From Ructibacterium gallinarum (GTDB lineage: Bacteria; Bacillota; Clostridia; Monoglobales; Monoglobaceae): a stretch of 60,275 nucleotides of DNA. Within the stretch, counting starts at the first letter, position 1; each line of letters opens with the position of its first letter. The translations under genes and the position numbers were made by a program. A model generated the notes under the pieces. The model was given only the letters and a program-made list of their open reading frames with translations. It had not been told where the DNA came from and ran no database searches. The stretch is from the NCBI RefSeq assembly GCF_014982785.1, contig NZ_JADCKB010000020.1, forward strand, positions 1 to 60,275, in the 5' to 3' direction. Of the stretch, positions 18,226 through 28,800 are shown piece by piece.

Positions 18226-20277
18226 TCAGTTAATACTGTCCGTTAACGGTTTGATATCCGTCATATCCCAGAGGAATATTCCATCCGGTTCATTCCCGAT
18301 AATGTATCCTGAATAAATTCCGTTGCTGCCGAGCTTTTCCAGGGTTACGGAATTCAATTCATTTCCCGTACGGTAACACTTTATAAGTCTGACATTGTTC
18401 AAATCGGTGTCTTTCCACAGAGAAATAGAAAGCTTTTTAACAGGCGCCGCTGCAGCGGTGCCGGGCGTCAGCGCGGATATATCCGCCAAAGCAACGCTGT
18501 CGGGCTGATAAATCGAGAAATCGGTTATATAAAGGTCTTTGAATGTTTCGTTTTTGTCATTTTCGCCTGCCGATTCACCTCTCTGCCAAATTCTTGAATA
18601 TCCAAACTCCTTTTTATTGTTGACTCCGTTTATTGCGACATCTTTCGCCGCAGGACTTCCGTTTATATAAACATCATAGGTCCAATTTTTCATATCTACA
18701 ATAGCGGCAACGGTGAATTCCGTGTTGTCACTCACCTTTACATCCGTATCAATTTTGTCAAACCACGGGCTTATCTGAATTCTTTTGTCCGGCATTACAG
18801 AAACGAGTTCTTCACCGTTGTAAGACATAAGCGTATTGGAGTTAAGTTCATCCCATGACTTTTTGTAAGGTAAAGCGTTGTATATATAGCTTCCCTGAAT
18901 AACAAGTTTTTTGTCAGGATCTACAGTTTGTTCATTTTTATTAAATGAAATATACGCTTCGCGGAACTTATTACGAATCCTAAGAGCCGCCTTTTGAGCG
19001 TCAATTTCTTCTACCGTAAGAGTGCTTCCGTCATCCTGGCTGAGTACATAATCATTCATCCAACCAAAATCCGTACCGGTATACAACTCACTTACCGATT
19101 TGACATTTTCTAACCGTGTGCTATTTGAGGTAGTTGCATTCACCGGAAATTCTATCTTATCTAAATTGGAATCTGTCAGCATTTTACTGAAATTCGGGTG
19201 TGTAATAAGGGTAGTGTTTACAGTTGAATCCGTTCTTTCCATTTTGTTAACTACCGGAACAGCATCAAATTCAAAAACATTTCCCGCTGTTACTTCATAA
19301 ACCTTTGTTCCCTCTGTTACAAATTCTTCGTCCTTAAGAATTTTTCCACCCTTTTGCATTAAAACCGTTGATGTGCTTGCGGCATTAAGAGTATTTTTAA
19401 CTTCGTTAACCGTTACCGGATTGTTACCGTTGAAATACACCTTGCCGTCAGACGCATAATCAGCGTTAAATGACGGTTTCTTTATATCAACCGTATCGTC
19501 TGCTGAATACCTTGTAACACGCACATTATCCAAATAGATGTCGCAGCTACCAACCTCTTCGTAATTATTCGCCGTTGGGCGCAAAAAATATACTATTCTA
19601 TTATAGTCGTCATTCGGCGAATCTGTACTTGCCGGCAATGCACCCCAAAGATAATATATATCTCCTTTCTTTTCTCCGTCAATGTATACAGACACTTCAT
19701 TTTTTTGGTTATTTGCCAACTCATTTGAAGCAAATTTGTTATTAAATAAATATGTTATATTATATACTCTGCCGGCTTCCCAATCGGATATTGCTGACGC
19801 TCCATTGTTCGCATAAATCTTGCCGTCTGCATTGAATTTAAGCATGAGCATCCAACTGTTAAGCGGACTGACATCAACGGTAATGCCATCTTTTTTAGAC
19901 AGCATTATCTGATATTCAACGGTAATAACATCACCTTTTTCAAATATATTCCCCAGACTGGTAATATTATTATTTCTTACTCGGATATTGTCATAAAAAT
20001 CGCTTTTATTTATCACCGATTTATAAATATCTTTGTTAACCGAAATTTTTAGTCCTTTGCCAACTATATCATCCGAAACCAATGAAGTAAAACCGGGAAT
20101 TTTGCTTAAATCACGAGACTCATAATTTCCGCCTTTCCCTATAAAAGCATCCCAGCCTGTCAGGTCGGTAATGTCAAATGTTTCGTTTACCAGTTCAGTT
20201 CCCGCGGCAAAGCCGGTTATTCCGAAACAACCAATCAACATAACTAACAATAGACACACAGCGCAAATTTTTTTCAT
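18226..20277 (-). CDS. secreted beta-sandwich (LamG-like) protein, function unknown
   Basis: A 683-aa protein. The start at ATG 20277 gives a clean signal peptide (MKKICAVCLLLVMLIGC to GFAAG). Two concanavalin/LamG-like segments are suggested by FDITDLTGWDAF with a following VYIDGEKKGDIYYLWG and IYLDNVRVTRYS, and later by DVYINGSPAAKDVAING. Between them is a module (KPSFNADYASDGKVYFNG to EVKNTLN) that also occurs in the next gene upstream. The C terminus ends IFLWDMTDIKPLTDSIN, resembling the end of the 1390-aa lyase-like protein. No catalytic motif is visible. It may be a carbohydrate-binding or scaffold protein of the locus. Confidence 0.65.
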   Translation of the reverse strand: MKKICAVCLLLVMLIGCFGITGFAAGTELVNETFDITDLTGWDAFIGKGGNYESRDLSKIPGFTSLVSDDIVGKGLKISVNKDIYKSVINKSDFYDNIRVRNNNITSLGNIFEKGDVITVEYQIMLSKKDGITVDVSPLNSWMLMLKFNADGKIYANNGASAISDWEAGRVYNITYLFNNKFASNELANNQKNEVSVYIDGEKKGDIYYLWGALPASTDSPNDDYNRIVYFLRPTANNYEEVGSCDIYLDNVRVTRYSADDTVDIKKPSFNADYASDGKVYFNGNNPVTVNEVKNTLNAASTSTVLMQKGGKILKDEEFVTEGTKVYEVTAGNVFEFDAVPVVNKMERTDSTVNTTLITHPNFSKMLTDSNLDKIEFPVNATTSNSTRLENVKSVSELYTGTDFGWMNDYVLSQDDGSTLTVEEIDAQKAALRIRNKFREAYISFNKNEQTVDPDKKLVIQGSYIYNALPYKKSWDELNSNTLMSYNGEELVSVMPDKRIQISPWFDKIDTDVKVSDNTEFTVAAIVDMKNWTYDVYINGSPAAKDVAINGVNNKKEFGYSRIWQRGESAGENDKNETFKDLYITDFSIYQPDSVALADISALTPGTAAAAPVKKLSISLWKDTDLNNVRLIKCYRTGNELNSVTLEKLGSNGIYSGYIIGNEPDGIFLWDMTDIKPLTDSIN

Positions 20278-20304
20278 AAAACATCTTCCTCTCATGTTAT
20301 ATTT

Positions 20305-21642
20305 TTAATATTGAATAACCTTTGAGTAAGCCGCTATGCTGTCAAATCCCTTAATAAGCCAAACATCTGTTTTATCACAATTTTCCAAAAGACTTTGCGT
20401 TATTGAAACGGGAACCTCTGCCCCCGGCGGAGCAGAGCACTCTGCAGCTGTAACAGCAATCATTGCACCGCTGCTGTCATACATGGCAAGCAGCAACACG
20501 GCGGTTTCGTATGACCGGGAATTATTCCGCAAGCTTGCCGTAAATTCCACATTCCCATCACCTTTATCGAGATTAGAATTCACAAGCGTTAAGTGCGGTA
20601 TAACCTTAAAGGCATACACGCCCGATTTTGTTACCTCCCACAAACCATCAACCTTAGAAATCTTTTCTTCATCACCCACCGGCCGATCCTGTTCATCCTT
20701 AATAATCAATGTACTGTCAGATGAAAGAGTAGCGCTTAGCCGCTCTCTTAAATCAGCCGCCGTCTTTACTTCATTCATTTTATAGAATATATTTGTACCG
20801 GAAACATACTCCGCATTAACAGACGGCTTTTGAATCACAACATCATCACTTGTGCCATATAACTCGACCGATATGTTATCAAGATAAACATTACACGGAA
20901 CAATACTGTCATAGTCTGTGTTTGCACTGACTGTGGCCTGACAGTAAAGCCGGTCATCGGTTGTTGAATTTGCATCAGCGGTTGTCACCTGCTCCGCCGC
21001 CAAATCGCCGTTTATGTATAAATCGTATTTACCGCTTCCACATACATATACAGCTGCGATATTATACCAAATATTCGGCTCCCAAGTTCCGACTGCGCCA
21101 TCCTGGCTTTTAAGTGTACCGTCCGGCTCAAATACGGCAAAACGCTGATTGCCTTTGTAGCCGCAAAGCGTAAACTGCATTGAATCAAATGCCGAAAACA
21201 TAATCTGCCACTTATATACCACTGCGTTTCCCGCTTGCGCGGCAGCTCCGTCCTTAGCATAATTAACGGCACCGCCAAGTGATTTCTGAAGCCTTACATT
21301 ATTGGTGTCCGCACTTCCGCTTGACTCGGTAAAGAACTTCATATTCTTTGTATTCATGCTGAAAGTCAGACATCTGTTATCAACTGTTCCACCTGCTTTG
21401 GCGGGGTATTCAGACATGTAGAGCATGTCCGGGAAATACCTGCTTGGCATTACTTTGTAGCTTTTTCCGTTTACCATCTCCCAATCCAAAGCGTAATTGG
21501 GATCATTATAGTTTTCTGAAAAAATCACTGAGTTTTCCGCAAGCGCTATCGTTTGCATTGAAAGAATCATGGCAATCATTATAGAGAATGCTATCACTTT
21601 TTTCACAAACTCACTTCCGTTTCCTATTTTATCGTGGTACAT
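20305..21642 (-). CDS. secreted LamG-like protein, function unknown
   Basis: A 445-aa exported protein. The ATG at 21642 has a strong GAGGAGGAGAAAA upstream; a GTG at 21606 would give a shorter signal peptide. The signal peptide core is VIAFSIMIAMILSMQTIALA. A LamG-like domain follows (FSENYNDPNYALDWEM, then YDLYINGDLAAEQ and CNVYLDNISVELYG). After it comes the shared module KPSVNAEYVSGTNIFYKMNEVKT found also in the neighbouring 683-aa protein, and a C-terminal beta domain (VEFTASLRNNS). There is no catalytic signature. It follows the 1390-aa lyase-like gene by 13 bases, so it belongs to the same operon. Confidence 0.65.
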   Translation of the reverse strand: MYHDKIGNGSEFVKKVIAFSIMIAMILSMQTIALAENSVIFSENYNDPNYALDWEMVNGKSYKVMPSRYFPDMLYMSEYPAKAGGTVDNRCLTFSMNTKNMKFFTESSGSADTNNVRLQKSLGGAVNYAKDGAAAQAGNAVVYKWQIMFSAFDSMQFTLCGYKGNQRFAVFEPDGTLKSQDGAVGTWEPNIWYNIAAVYVCGSGKYDLYINGDLAAEQVTTADANSTTDDRLYCQATVSANTDYDSIVPCNVYLDNISVELYGTSDDVVIQKPSVNAEYVSGTNIFYKMNEVKTAADLRERLSATLSSDSTLIIKDEQDRPVGDEEKISKVDGLWEVTKSGVYAFKVIPHLTLVNSNLDKGDGNVEFTASLRNNSRSYETAVLLLAMYDSSGAMIAVTAAECSAPPGAEVPVSITQSLLENCDKTDVWLIKGFDSIAAYSKVIQY

Positions 21643-21655
21643 TTTTCTCCTCCTC

Positions 21656-24600
21656 TCATTTTTTAATGCTGTATGTCAATGGCAGCATTTTTTTTATATT
21701 CCACAAGAAGTATTCACTGCTTCCTTCTGCGCCTCCAACACTCCAGCAATACTGCTTCGGAGTTTCAGGCGTATTCACCTTCTGCATTTCTTTTATCTCG
21801 CATTTTTTCAAAACATCTTCCATATCGTATTGCGCGCAAATCAATGACGAGTCCGGCTGCACAACGGTTATACAAAGCATATCCACATTATATTTCGTTC
21901 CATTTTCAGCAAACCCACAAGCGTTATATTCTCCGTATTTTCCGTTGTCACTGCGATATATTCCCATATTTTTGATAATAAGACTCTTACCTTGTTTTTT
22001 GTACGATTCCCCATACAAATATGTCTGACTGTACCGAAAGTTTTCGCTTGTGCCTACAGGCAGACCGGTCGCAAGCCGTGTACCGTCCTTATACAAGTCA
22101 AAGGTATTGTCCTGCGTATTCACAATTCCGGTAAGATGAAACTCTGTGCCGCTGTCTATATAACCGCATTCCTTATCATCACCGGCAATGAGCATATTGT
22201 CCGCAGCTCTTATTTTGGCAAGTCCCACACCGTTATAGCTCATTAAACCCACACTGCTCGAATTGTAAACATATTCATAGGTCTTTCCGTTATAAACAAA
22301 ATCGTAATCTATAATCAGATACTTTCCCTTAACAGATTTTGTTTCTTCCGCAATCCTCAAATACAGTGGTCTGTAAACCTCATTCATTTCAAGGTAGCTT
22401 GCTTCAGCCGATTTTTTGACAGATATTGCACTGTTGTCTTCATGCGTTACCGAATACGCGCTCAACCAATCCCATTTTATATTCGGATACTGATTCTTTA
22501 ATTCAGAGATTGAACCATTTTGATTGACGGGAAAATAAATTGCCACATCCTCATTCTCTGTTACAATATCCGAGAAATCAACATACCCGCTGCGCAACAC
22601 GGAATCATAATTTTCTGTAAAACTCATAGAATTTTTCAACTCTTTGAGAATATATATCGTTGATGCATTGCCGCTGCGTCTTTCTTCAACTTTGAATCCG
22701 TCCTGTATTTCAATGCTGCCGTCAACCTCATTATCCGATAAATCATATACCGTTAACGCATTGCCGTTATCCGGCGCAAGCGTACTCTTAAGCTTATCCG
22801 CCGTCATGTTTTTTGGGAAATACACCGCATCGCCATATATAAATTTTGAGGCAATTATTTCTGTACAATATTGATTTTTCCACTCATTAAGCGGTATATA
22901 TTCAATCGGTTCAGCCGAGGACTCTGAGGAAACAGGCGTTATCCTTACAGTTATGTTTATATCACCCTTTACACTTCCGTGCAGGGCAAGCTTTCTGTAG
23001 CCCGAATTTGAATATTGCCTTTCATCTGCCGCCGGAGAAGTATCAAGCTGATACGCATCCATAACGACCAGCTCAAGCGGTTGATTTGAGATAAACTCAA
23101 ATTTAACGGTTTCTCCATTTCTTCTAAGATAAGCTGTGTTTCCGGAAAGCTGCACCTCCGCTTGTGTATGGAAAAATGAATAAAACTCATTTTCTTCCGT
23201 TTTATTTTTAAGCGTGATTTCATCACAAACAATCGCGGTTTTTCTATTGTCTGTTAAGGCATAGCCTCTTTTTGCCGAATCGGCTGCATTTGCATATGAA
23301 TCCGATATATCTACAATTGCATAGCTTTCATCATATGTGCTGTTTTTTTCTGCCAGACTCTGGTTTGTAGTTTCAAGCTGCTGTCCTGCGGACTTATCCG
23401 GATTGATGACATACACATTATTTCCCTCTGCGCGGACGCGGTATGCTGTAGGCGGATTTTCCGCCGTGCCGGCTCCGTAATTTGGTATAATGTAATTGTC
23501 CCTGCCCAAGTCGCATATCCAGCGCGTTCCCAAAGCGTCAAAAACAAAGCACCCCGAATCGTAATTCATATGTCCATCAAGGTTTGAGCCGCAATGATAG
23601 CCAAGATACGAATCGTCCTCGCTAAAGCCGCTGCGCATCATACCTGTTTCCACACCCACGAAATATTTGTCAAGCGGCTGATTTTCGGCAACAACCGTTT
23701 CCGCCGGCAGATATGCCAAATCAAAAAATGAAACCGCAGCATTACCATTAAATATTTCATTTTGTCTGAACGCTGCATGATCGTCGTTCAAATAACGCTT
23801 TGACAGCCACGAAACATTCGCCGAGCTGATTTCGTGATCTGCACAGTCGCCAAAATTGAAATAGCCGTCAATGCCTTTCATCGCTTGCATAAAGTCCGCA
23901 GTATGCGAAAGCGGCGGATAATCGGCATAACCGTAGCTTGTTCCGGCGGAGGCTTCAAGACTTGCAAGCATTGACACAAGCGGAAAACCGCCGTAGCCCC
24001 AATATAACACGCCTTCCGTCCAGCCGCCGTCCGGCGCATATACCGGAAGCGAATACTCTATGCTCCTGAGCGCGGTTTCCAATACCTTGCTTGCTTTTTC
24101 CGGATACTTATCCATAACGGCAATCGCACCCATACTTAAACCGCCGTTGCATACAAAATTCCAGTTTCCGAGAAGCTTGTCATCTTCACCGATATTTTGA
24201 AGCCACTTTATCTGATATGGCCAGTCACCGTATGCTGCCTGCAATCCGTAATCCAACCCCTTTGAAACAATCCATGTTTCAAGCATTGTCCGCTCATTTT
24301 CGTTCCAGTAGTCATAAAGCCAGTCATATGCTATCGCCATGCCATAGGTTGCGCCTGCCGTATCCAGAAAATGTGCCGGATTCCAGTTGTCTGCATTCCC
24401 AAGGGCACACATATCTTCCCATAGCCGGTTTTTGTATTTTTCGTCCTTTGTGTAAAGGTAGGCAAAGCTAAGCGGTATAGTTCTGTTATGAATTGTTACT
24501 ATATCCGGACATACCAGCCCGCTACCGTCAACCCTGCCGACATATATCGGCTTTGAATCAAGATATCCATCAGCTTCATTTAGCAACTGCTGCGCATATG

Positions 24601-25828
24601 TATGCTTCCAGCCGCCTGATTTGCATTCGTTCAATATCCGGTTCATCTGCGATTTATTGACAAGCAGTCTTGGATGTCCCGCTCCGCCGTCTTCAAAATC
24701 ACCAAGTATTTTTTCACTTTTCGGACGATCGAAAATAAGATACCCTGATAATTCCCTGTACTCATGGGAGTCAGCCTTAAAACTGTCAAAGCTCCCTTTT
24801 CCCATGATTCCAAAGCCTTGTTCTGCGCCGCTTGTATCTGCAAACCAATTTAGCTTTAACGCTTTTGCCGCCGATGAAATCTCACAATAGGTTATGTTAT
24901 CCTTCTTTACAGACCCGACTGCGGTTTGATTTACCAATATTTTTTCGCCGTTATCGGTTACTTCCGCATTAAAACCCTTTTGCAGCAGTTCAATCGGAAT
25001 ATAATACACGCCTTCATCATCGATAAACGGACTGTTTTCGACAGAAACTCTTTTACCTGACACAAGAGCTTTTTTGCTCATTGTGTGGAATGCTGTACCG
25101 CCCTTTGCCTGTGCAACCGCCACGCTATTATCCGCAAACGGGTACGACGAATATGTCAGGTTGCCTTTTCTTTCGCCCTCGTACAGCGCAATCTTGTCAA
25201 TATACAAATTAGCTGTTCCGGTTTTGTTATACATATACAGCCGCCATTTTGAAAATGCCGAACCGTTACTAAACCGTATGCCGTTCGTAAGTCTGACATC
25301 GTCCTTGTACACATCATAAGTTTGTTTTTCCAAATCTATAACACACTCAAGATGCGCAAAATCGCTGCCGATATTTCCTATTGTTATGCCGTCATACGTA
25401 ACCAAGCTGCCGTTTGATTTCAGCTTGACAAAATCAGAATAGGTATTATCGGAATATTTTACAGCAAACAAGTTGACCTCTCCGACATACCCGTCGGTGT
25501 TGTTCCATTTAAAATATCCATCCTCAACAATCTTTGAAGCGTTTGTCGGTTTATCGATTTCTATATATAAATCCGAGGATATGCGCCGCATTCTTATGCA
25601 TTTTCCGTTCATTCCATCCGAATCATATCCGATAAAGCTGTCTTTTGCCGCAACGGTAATTCCAAGTCTTTCGATATCGACAGCGTCATCAAAATCATGT
25701 CTGAACAGGAATGTCACATCGTCCGATACCGCCGCATTAGCGGCAGTATCAAACAATGACATGACTACAAATACAATCAGCCCAAGTAATAAAATTCTGT
25801 TTTTTCTTAAACATATACAGGTTGACAT
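21656..25828 (-). CDS. giant secreted heparinase II/III-like polysaccharide lyase, paralog 1
   Basis: A 1390-aa exported protein, far longer than typical single-domain lyases. The signal peptide covers about residues 1-33 (LLLGLIVFVVMSLFDTAANAA). Residues of about 35-220 are a LamG-like domain. A copper-amine-oxidase-N-like strand region (FIDDEGVYYIPIELLQKGF) follows, then the alpha toroid starting HPRLLVNKSQMNRIL and containing GMAIAYDWLYDYW. The heparinase C-terminal sandwich has GYHCGSNLDGHMNYDSG and GTRWICDLGRDNY. Two more beta domains and the FLWNIKKMLPLTYSI ending complete it. By family, the enzyme would beta-eliminate uronic-acid linkages and leave unsaturated uronyl ends, which suits the co-transcribed GH88. 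Substrate and activity are inferred. Confidence 0.8.
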   Translation of the reverse strand: MSTCICLRKNRILLLGLIVFVVMSLFDTAANAAVSDDVTFLFRHDFDDAVDIERLGITVAAKDSFIGYDSDGMNGKCIRMRRISSDLYIEIDKPTNASKIVEDGYFKWNNTDGYVGEVNLFAVKYSDNTYSDFVKLKSNGSLVTYDGITIGNIGSDFAHLECVIDLEKQTYDVYKDDVRLTNGIRFSNGSAFSKWRLYMYNKTGTANLYIDKIALYEGERKGNLTYSSYPFADNSVAVAQAKGGTAFHTMSKKALVSGKRVSVENSPFIDDEGVYYIPIELLQKGFNAEVTDNGEKILVNQTAVGSVKKDNITYCEISSAAKALKLNWFADTSGAEQGFGIMGKGSFDSFKADSHEYRELSGYLIFDRPKSEKILGDFEDGGAGHPRLLVNKSQMNRILNECKSGGWKHTYAQQLLNEADGYLDSKPIYVGRVDGSGLVCPDIVTIHNRTIPLSFAYLYTKDEKYKNRLWEDMCALGNADNWNPAHFLDTAGATYGMAIAYDWLYDYWNENERTMLETWIVSKGLDYGLQAAYGDWPYQIKWLQNIGEDDKLLGNWNFVCNGGLSMGAIAVMDKYPEKASKVLETALRSIEYSLPVYAPDGGWTEGVLYWGYGGFPLVSMLASLEASAGTSYGYADYPPLSHTADFMQAMKGIDGYFNFGDCADHEISSANVSWLSKRYLNDDHAAFRQNEIFNGNAAVSFFDLAYLPAETVVAENQPLDKYFVGVETGMMRSGFSEDDSYLGYHCGSNLDGHMNYDSGCFVFDALGTRWICDLGRDNYIIPNYGAGTAENPPTAYRVRAEGNNVYVINPDKSAGQQLETTNQSLAEKNSTYDESYAIVDISDSYANAADSAKRGYALTDNRKTAIVCDEITLKNKTEENEFYSFFHTQAEVQLSGNTAYLRRNGETVKFEFISNQPLELVVMDAYQLDTSPAADERQYSNSGYRKLALHGSVKGDINITVRITPVSSESSAEPIEYIPLNEWKNQYCTEIIASKFIYGDAVYFPKNMTADKLKSTLAPDNGNALTVYDLSDNEVDGSIEIQDGFKVEERRSGNASTIYILKELKNSMSFTENYDSVLRSGYVDFSDIVTENEDVAIYFPVNQNGSISELKNQYPNIKWDWLSAYSVTHEDNSAISVKKSAEASYLEMNEVYRPLYLRIAEETKSVKGKYLIIDYDFVYNGKTYEYVYNSSSVGLMSYNGVGLAKIRAADNMLIAGDDKECGYIDSGTEFHLTGIVNTQDNTFDLYKDGTRLATGLPVGTSENFRYSQTYLYGESYKKQGKSLIIKNMGIYRSDNGKYGEYNACGFAENGTKYNVDMLCITVVQPDSSLICAQYDMEDVLKKCEIKEMQKVNTPETPKQYCWSVGGAEGSSEYFLWNIKKMLPLTYSIKK

Positions 25829-25839
25829 TATTATACCTC

Positions 25840-28800
25840 TTAATTACCATATACATAGAATTCAATAATAGAATTCCATTCGCTCCAAACACCTGTTGCG
25901 GGGAAATAACATCTGTTGCAAACAAGGCGAATGAATTTTGCTCTTGTTGTCGGAATTGCGAACACCTCGTTATCCAGAGTTGTCCCGCTTGTGTTACCGC
26001 TGTAAACCGTTGTATAATTTATGCCGTCCGTTGACGCCTGTATATCAAAGAACTGCTGACGTTTATTTCCTTCATGTGTTTTAAGCGTTATCTTTGATAT
26101 ATCATATTCTTTGTCAAATTCATACTGAGCATATACCCCTGTGCCCTGCGCCGACCACCTGGTTTTGCTGTCACCATCCATAATATTGCCTATCGCATTT
26201 TCCGCCTGTGGCTGATGACTTGCAATAATATCCGACGGATTGAGCAATGTTGCATCGGTTACTCCGGTATTCATTGACATGATTTTAAGCGTATATACTC
26301 TAAAGTTTAGCGGATAATTTTTCTGATATACAGTAAACGAATATTCCCCATTGCCATTGTTTGTTATAACTACATCCGCATTTTCATCGGTTGTATATGC
26401 GTCAACCGAGATTCCTCCCCCATCCGAAACAAAGTAGGTGTAATTTTCGATATCTGCATTAAACATAGAATACGGATTGCCGTTTATTGTAATCCCATCA
26501 AGTTTCAGCTGTGCTTTTTCTGTTCCGCTCTCAGGCACAAGCGCCCAGTCGGACATGGGCTGATTTTGCACCGATGCAAAATCTACGCCGCCAATTTGGG
26601 GAGTCAATGTAACCATGATATCAATGTTTCCTTTGACCTCGCCGCAGATTGCAAGTTTCTTAAACTTTGAGTTATCCTTTTGGTCATAATCCAGCGTTGG
26701 CGATGTCTCCATCTGATATGCCTCCATGACCTTAAATTCAAGCGGCTGATTTGTATCAAGTTTCACCTGCATTGTTTTGCCTTTATCCCTTAAATATGCC
26801 GTCTTTGAATTCGCAATCTCTATTTCTGTTCCGGTATGCAGGAATGAATAAAACTTATGCGTTTTATCATCTTTAAGCTCTATCTCATCCTTTATCACGG
26901 CAACTTTACGGTTATCGGTAAGTCTGAAACCTCGCTGTGCTTTGTTCGCCACATTTGAATACGATGCGGTTATGTCTATAACAGCAAAAGAATCTTCATC
27001 ATTGCTCTCGCGCCGAACAAGTCCCTGACCGTAGGTTTCCTTTACCTGCCCCATTGAGTCATCCGGGTCAAAAACATAAACATTGTTGCCCTCTGCTCTC
27101 ATTCTGTAATAGGTTGAGGTATTTCCGTTATATCCGTCTCTGCCCAAGTCGCATATCCAGCGGGTTCCCATTATATCATATACAAAACACCCTGAGTCAT
27201 AATTCATGTGTCCTGCCATATTTGTTCCGCAATGATAGCCGAGATACGAATCGGATTCCGACGTCCATCCCGAACGCATCATTCCGGTTTCTTCATACTC
27301 AAAATACATATCCTTAGCCAGCTTTTCAACCGAATCGGTACCGAGAACAAAAGGCATAAATGCCAAATCGTATGCGGCAACCTCCGCGTATTTTTTATTC
27401 AGATAGTTCAGTCTGAACTCCGCTATTCCTATGTCATCATATGCATTTGCAAACCACGACATCGGAGTGGTGTTCTGCCATGAATAATCGCAATCTCCGT
27501 AATTGAACATATTTGTTGCACCGCACATTGCCATCATGTAGTACGATGATTTTTTCAGCGGCTTGTAATCATCATAACCGAACGCTGTCCCAAGTCCCGA
27601 CTTCAGCGCCGCAAGCAAGCTCACAACGGAATATCCGCAATACCCCCAGTACAACGGGCCTTCGGCCCATGCACCGATCGGAGCGTATGACGGCCACATA
27701 TATTCGATGTGTCTGAGACCGCTCTCAATAACCTGCGCCGCTTCATCCGGATATTTATCCATAACGGCAAGCGCACCTATAATCATACCCGCCTGGCAAA
27801 CCGCTGCCCAGTTTCCAAGCGGTACATCATCCTCGCCAATTGGCTCCAACCATACGATATTATAATACCATTCATCAAATTCTGCCTGCAAAGCGTATGA
27901 AATACCGTTATTGTATATCCAGGTTTCAAATTTTTCTCTTTGGTCATCCGTCCAATAATCATACAGCCAGTCATACGCTATTGCCATACCGAATGTACCG
28001 CCGCCAACATCAAGAAAATGATCCGGATTCCATGCGTCCATGCTGCCCATGCGTTCCATATCCTGCCATAATCTGTTTTTATACTTATCATCCTTTGTGT
28101 ATAAATACGCAAGCGAAAGCGGTATTGTCCGCTCCCAGATTGTAACAATGTCGCTAAGTCTTATTCCATCCGATTTTGTCAACAGGATTTCAGGACTTGT
28201 TACATATCTGTCTGCCGTTTTAAGCAAATCATTGACATATGTGTTTTTCCAACCGGGCAGTTTTATTTGCCACAGCATATTATCCATCTGGGATTTATCC
28301 AAGACACATCTTGGATGTTGATTTTTTGATATGCTGTTAAAAAGCCTTAAAATTTCATCTTTTTTAGGTCTTGTAAATATAAGATAATTACTTATTTCTC
28401 TGAAGTTATATGAATTTTCCTTATATTTTGAAAAATCGGAATTTCCTATTGCACCAAACCCTGTTTCCGCACCTTCACCATCGTAAAAGTAATTCAGTTT
28501 CAACACATTTTGAGCTAAATCTTCAATTTCGACATAAATTAAGTCATTAACTTTCTTTGATTTAACATTAACCGAGTTAACCTTTACTTGTCCATTTTCC
28601 TCAATAACCGCAGCATTAAAGCCCTTTTCAATAATTTCCTGAGGCAGCCAATAACCATCATCGTCCAAAATAGGTGCTGATGACACATCAATACGCTCTC
28701 CGTTAACCAAAATACGTTTTGCGTATGTATTGAAAGCCACCGCTCCGTTCGCTTGTTCTACCGCAACGGAATCATCGGCAAACTTGTAATATGAATGACC

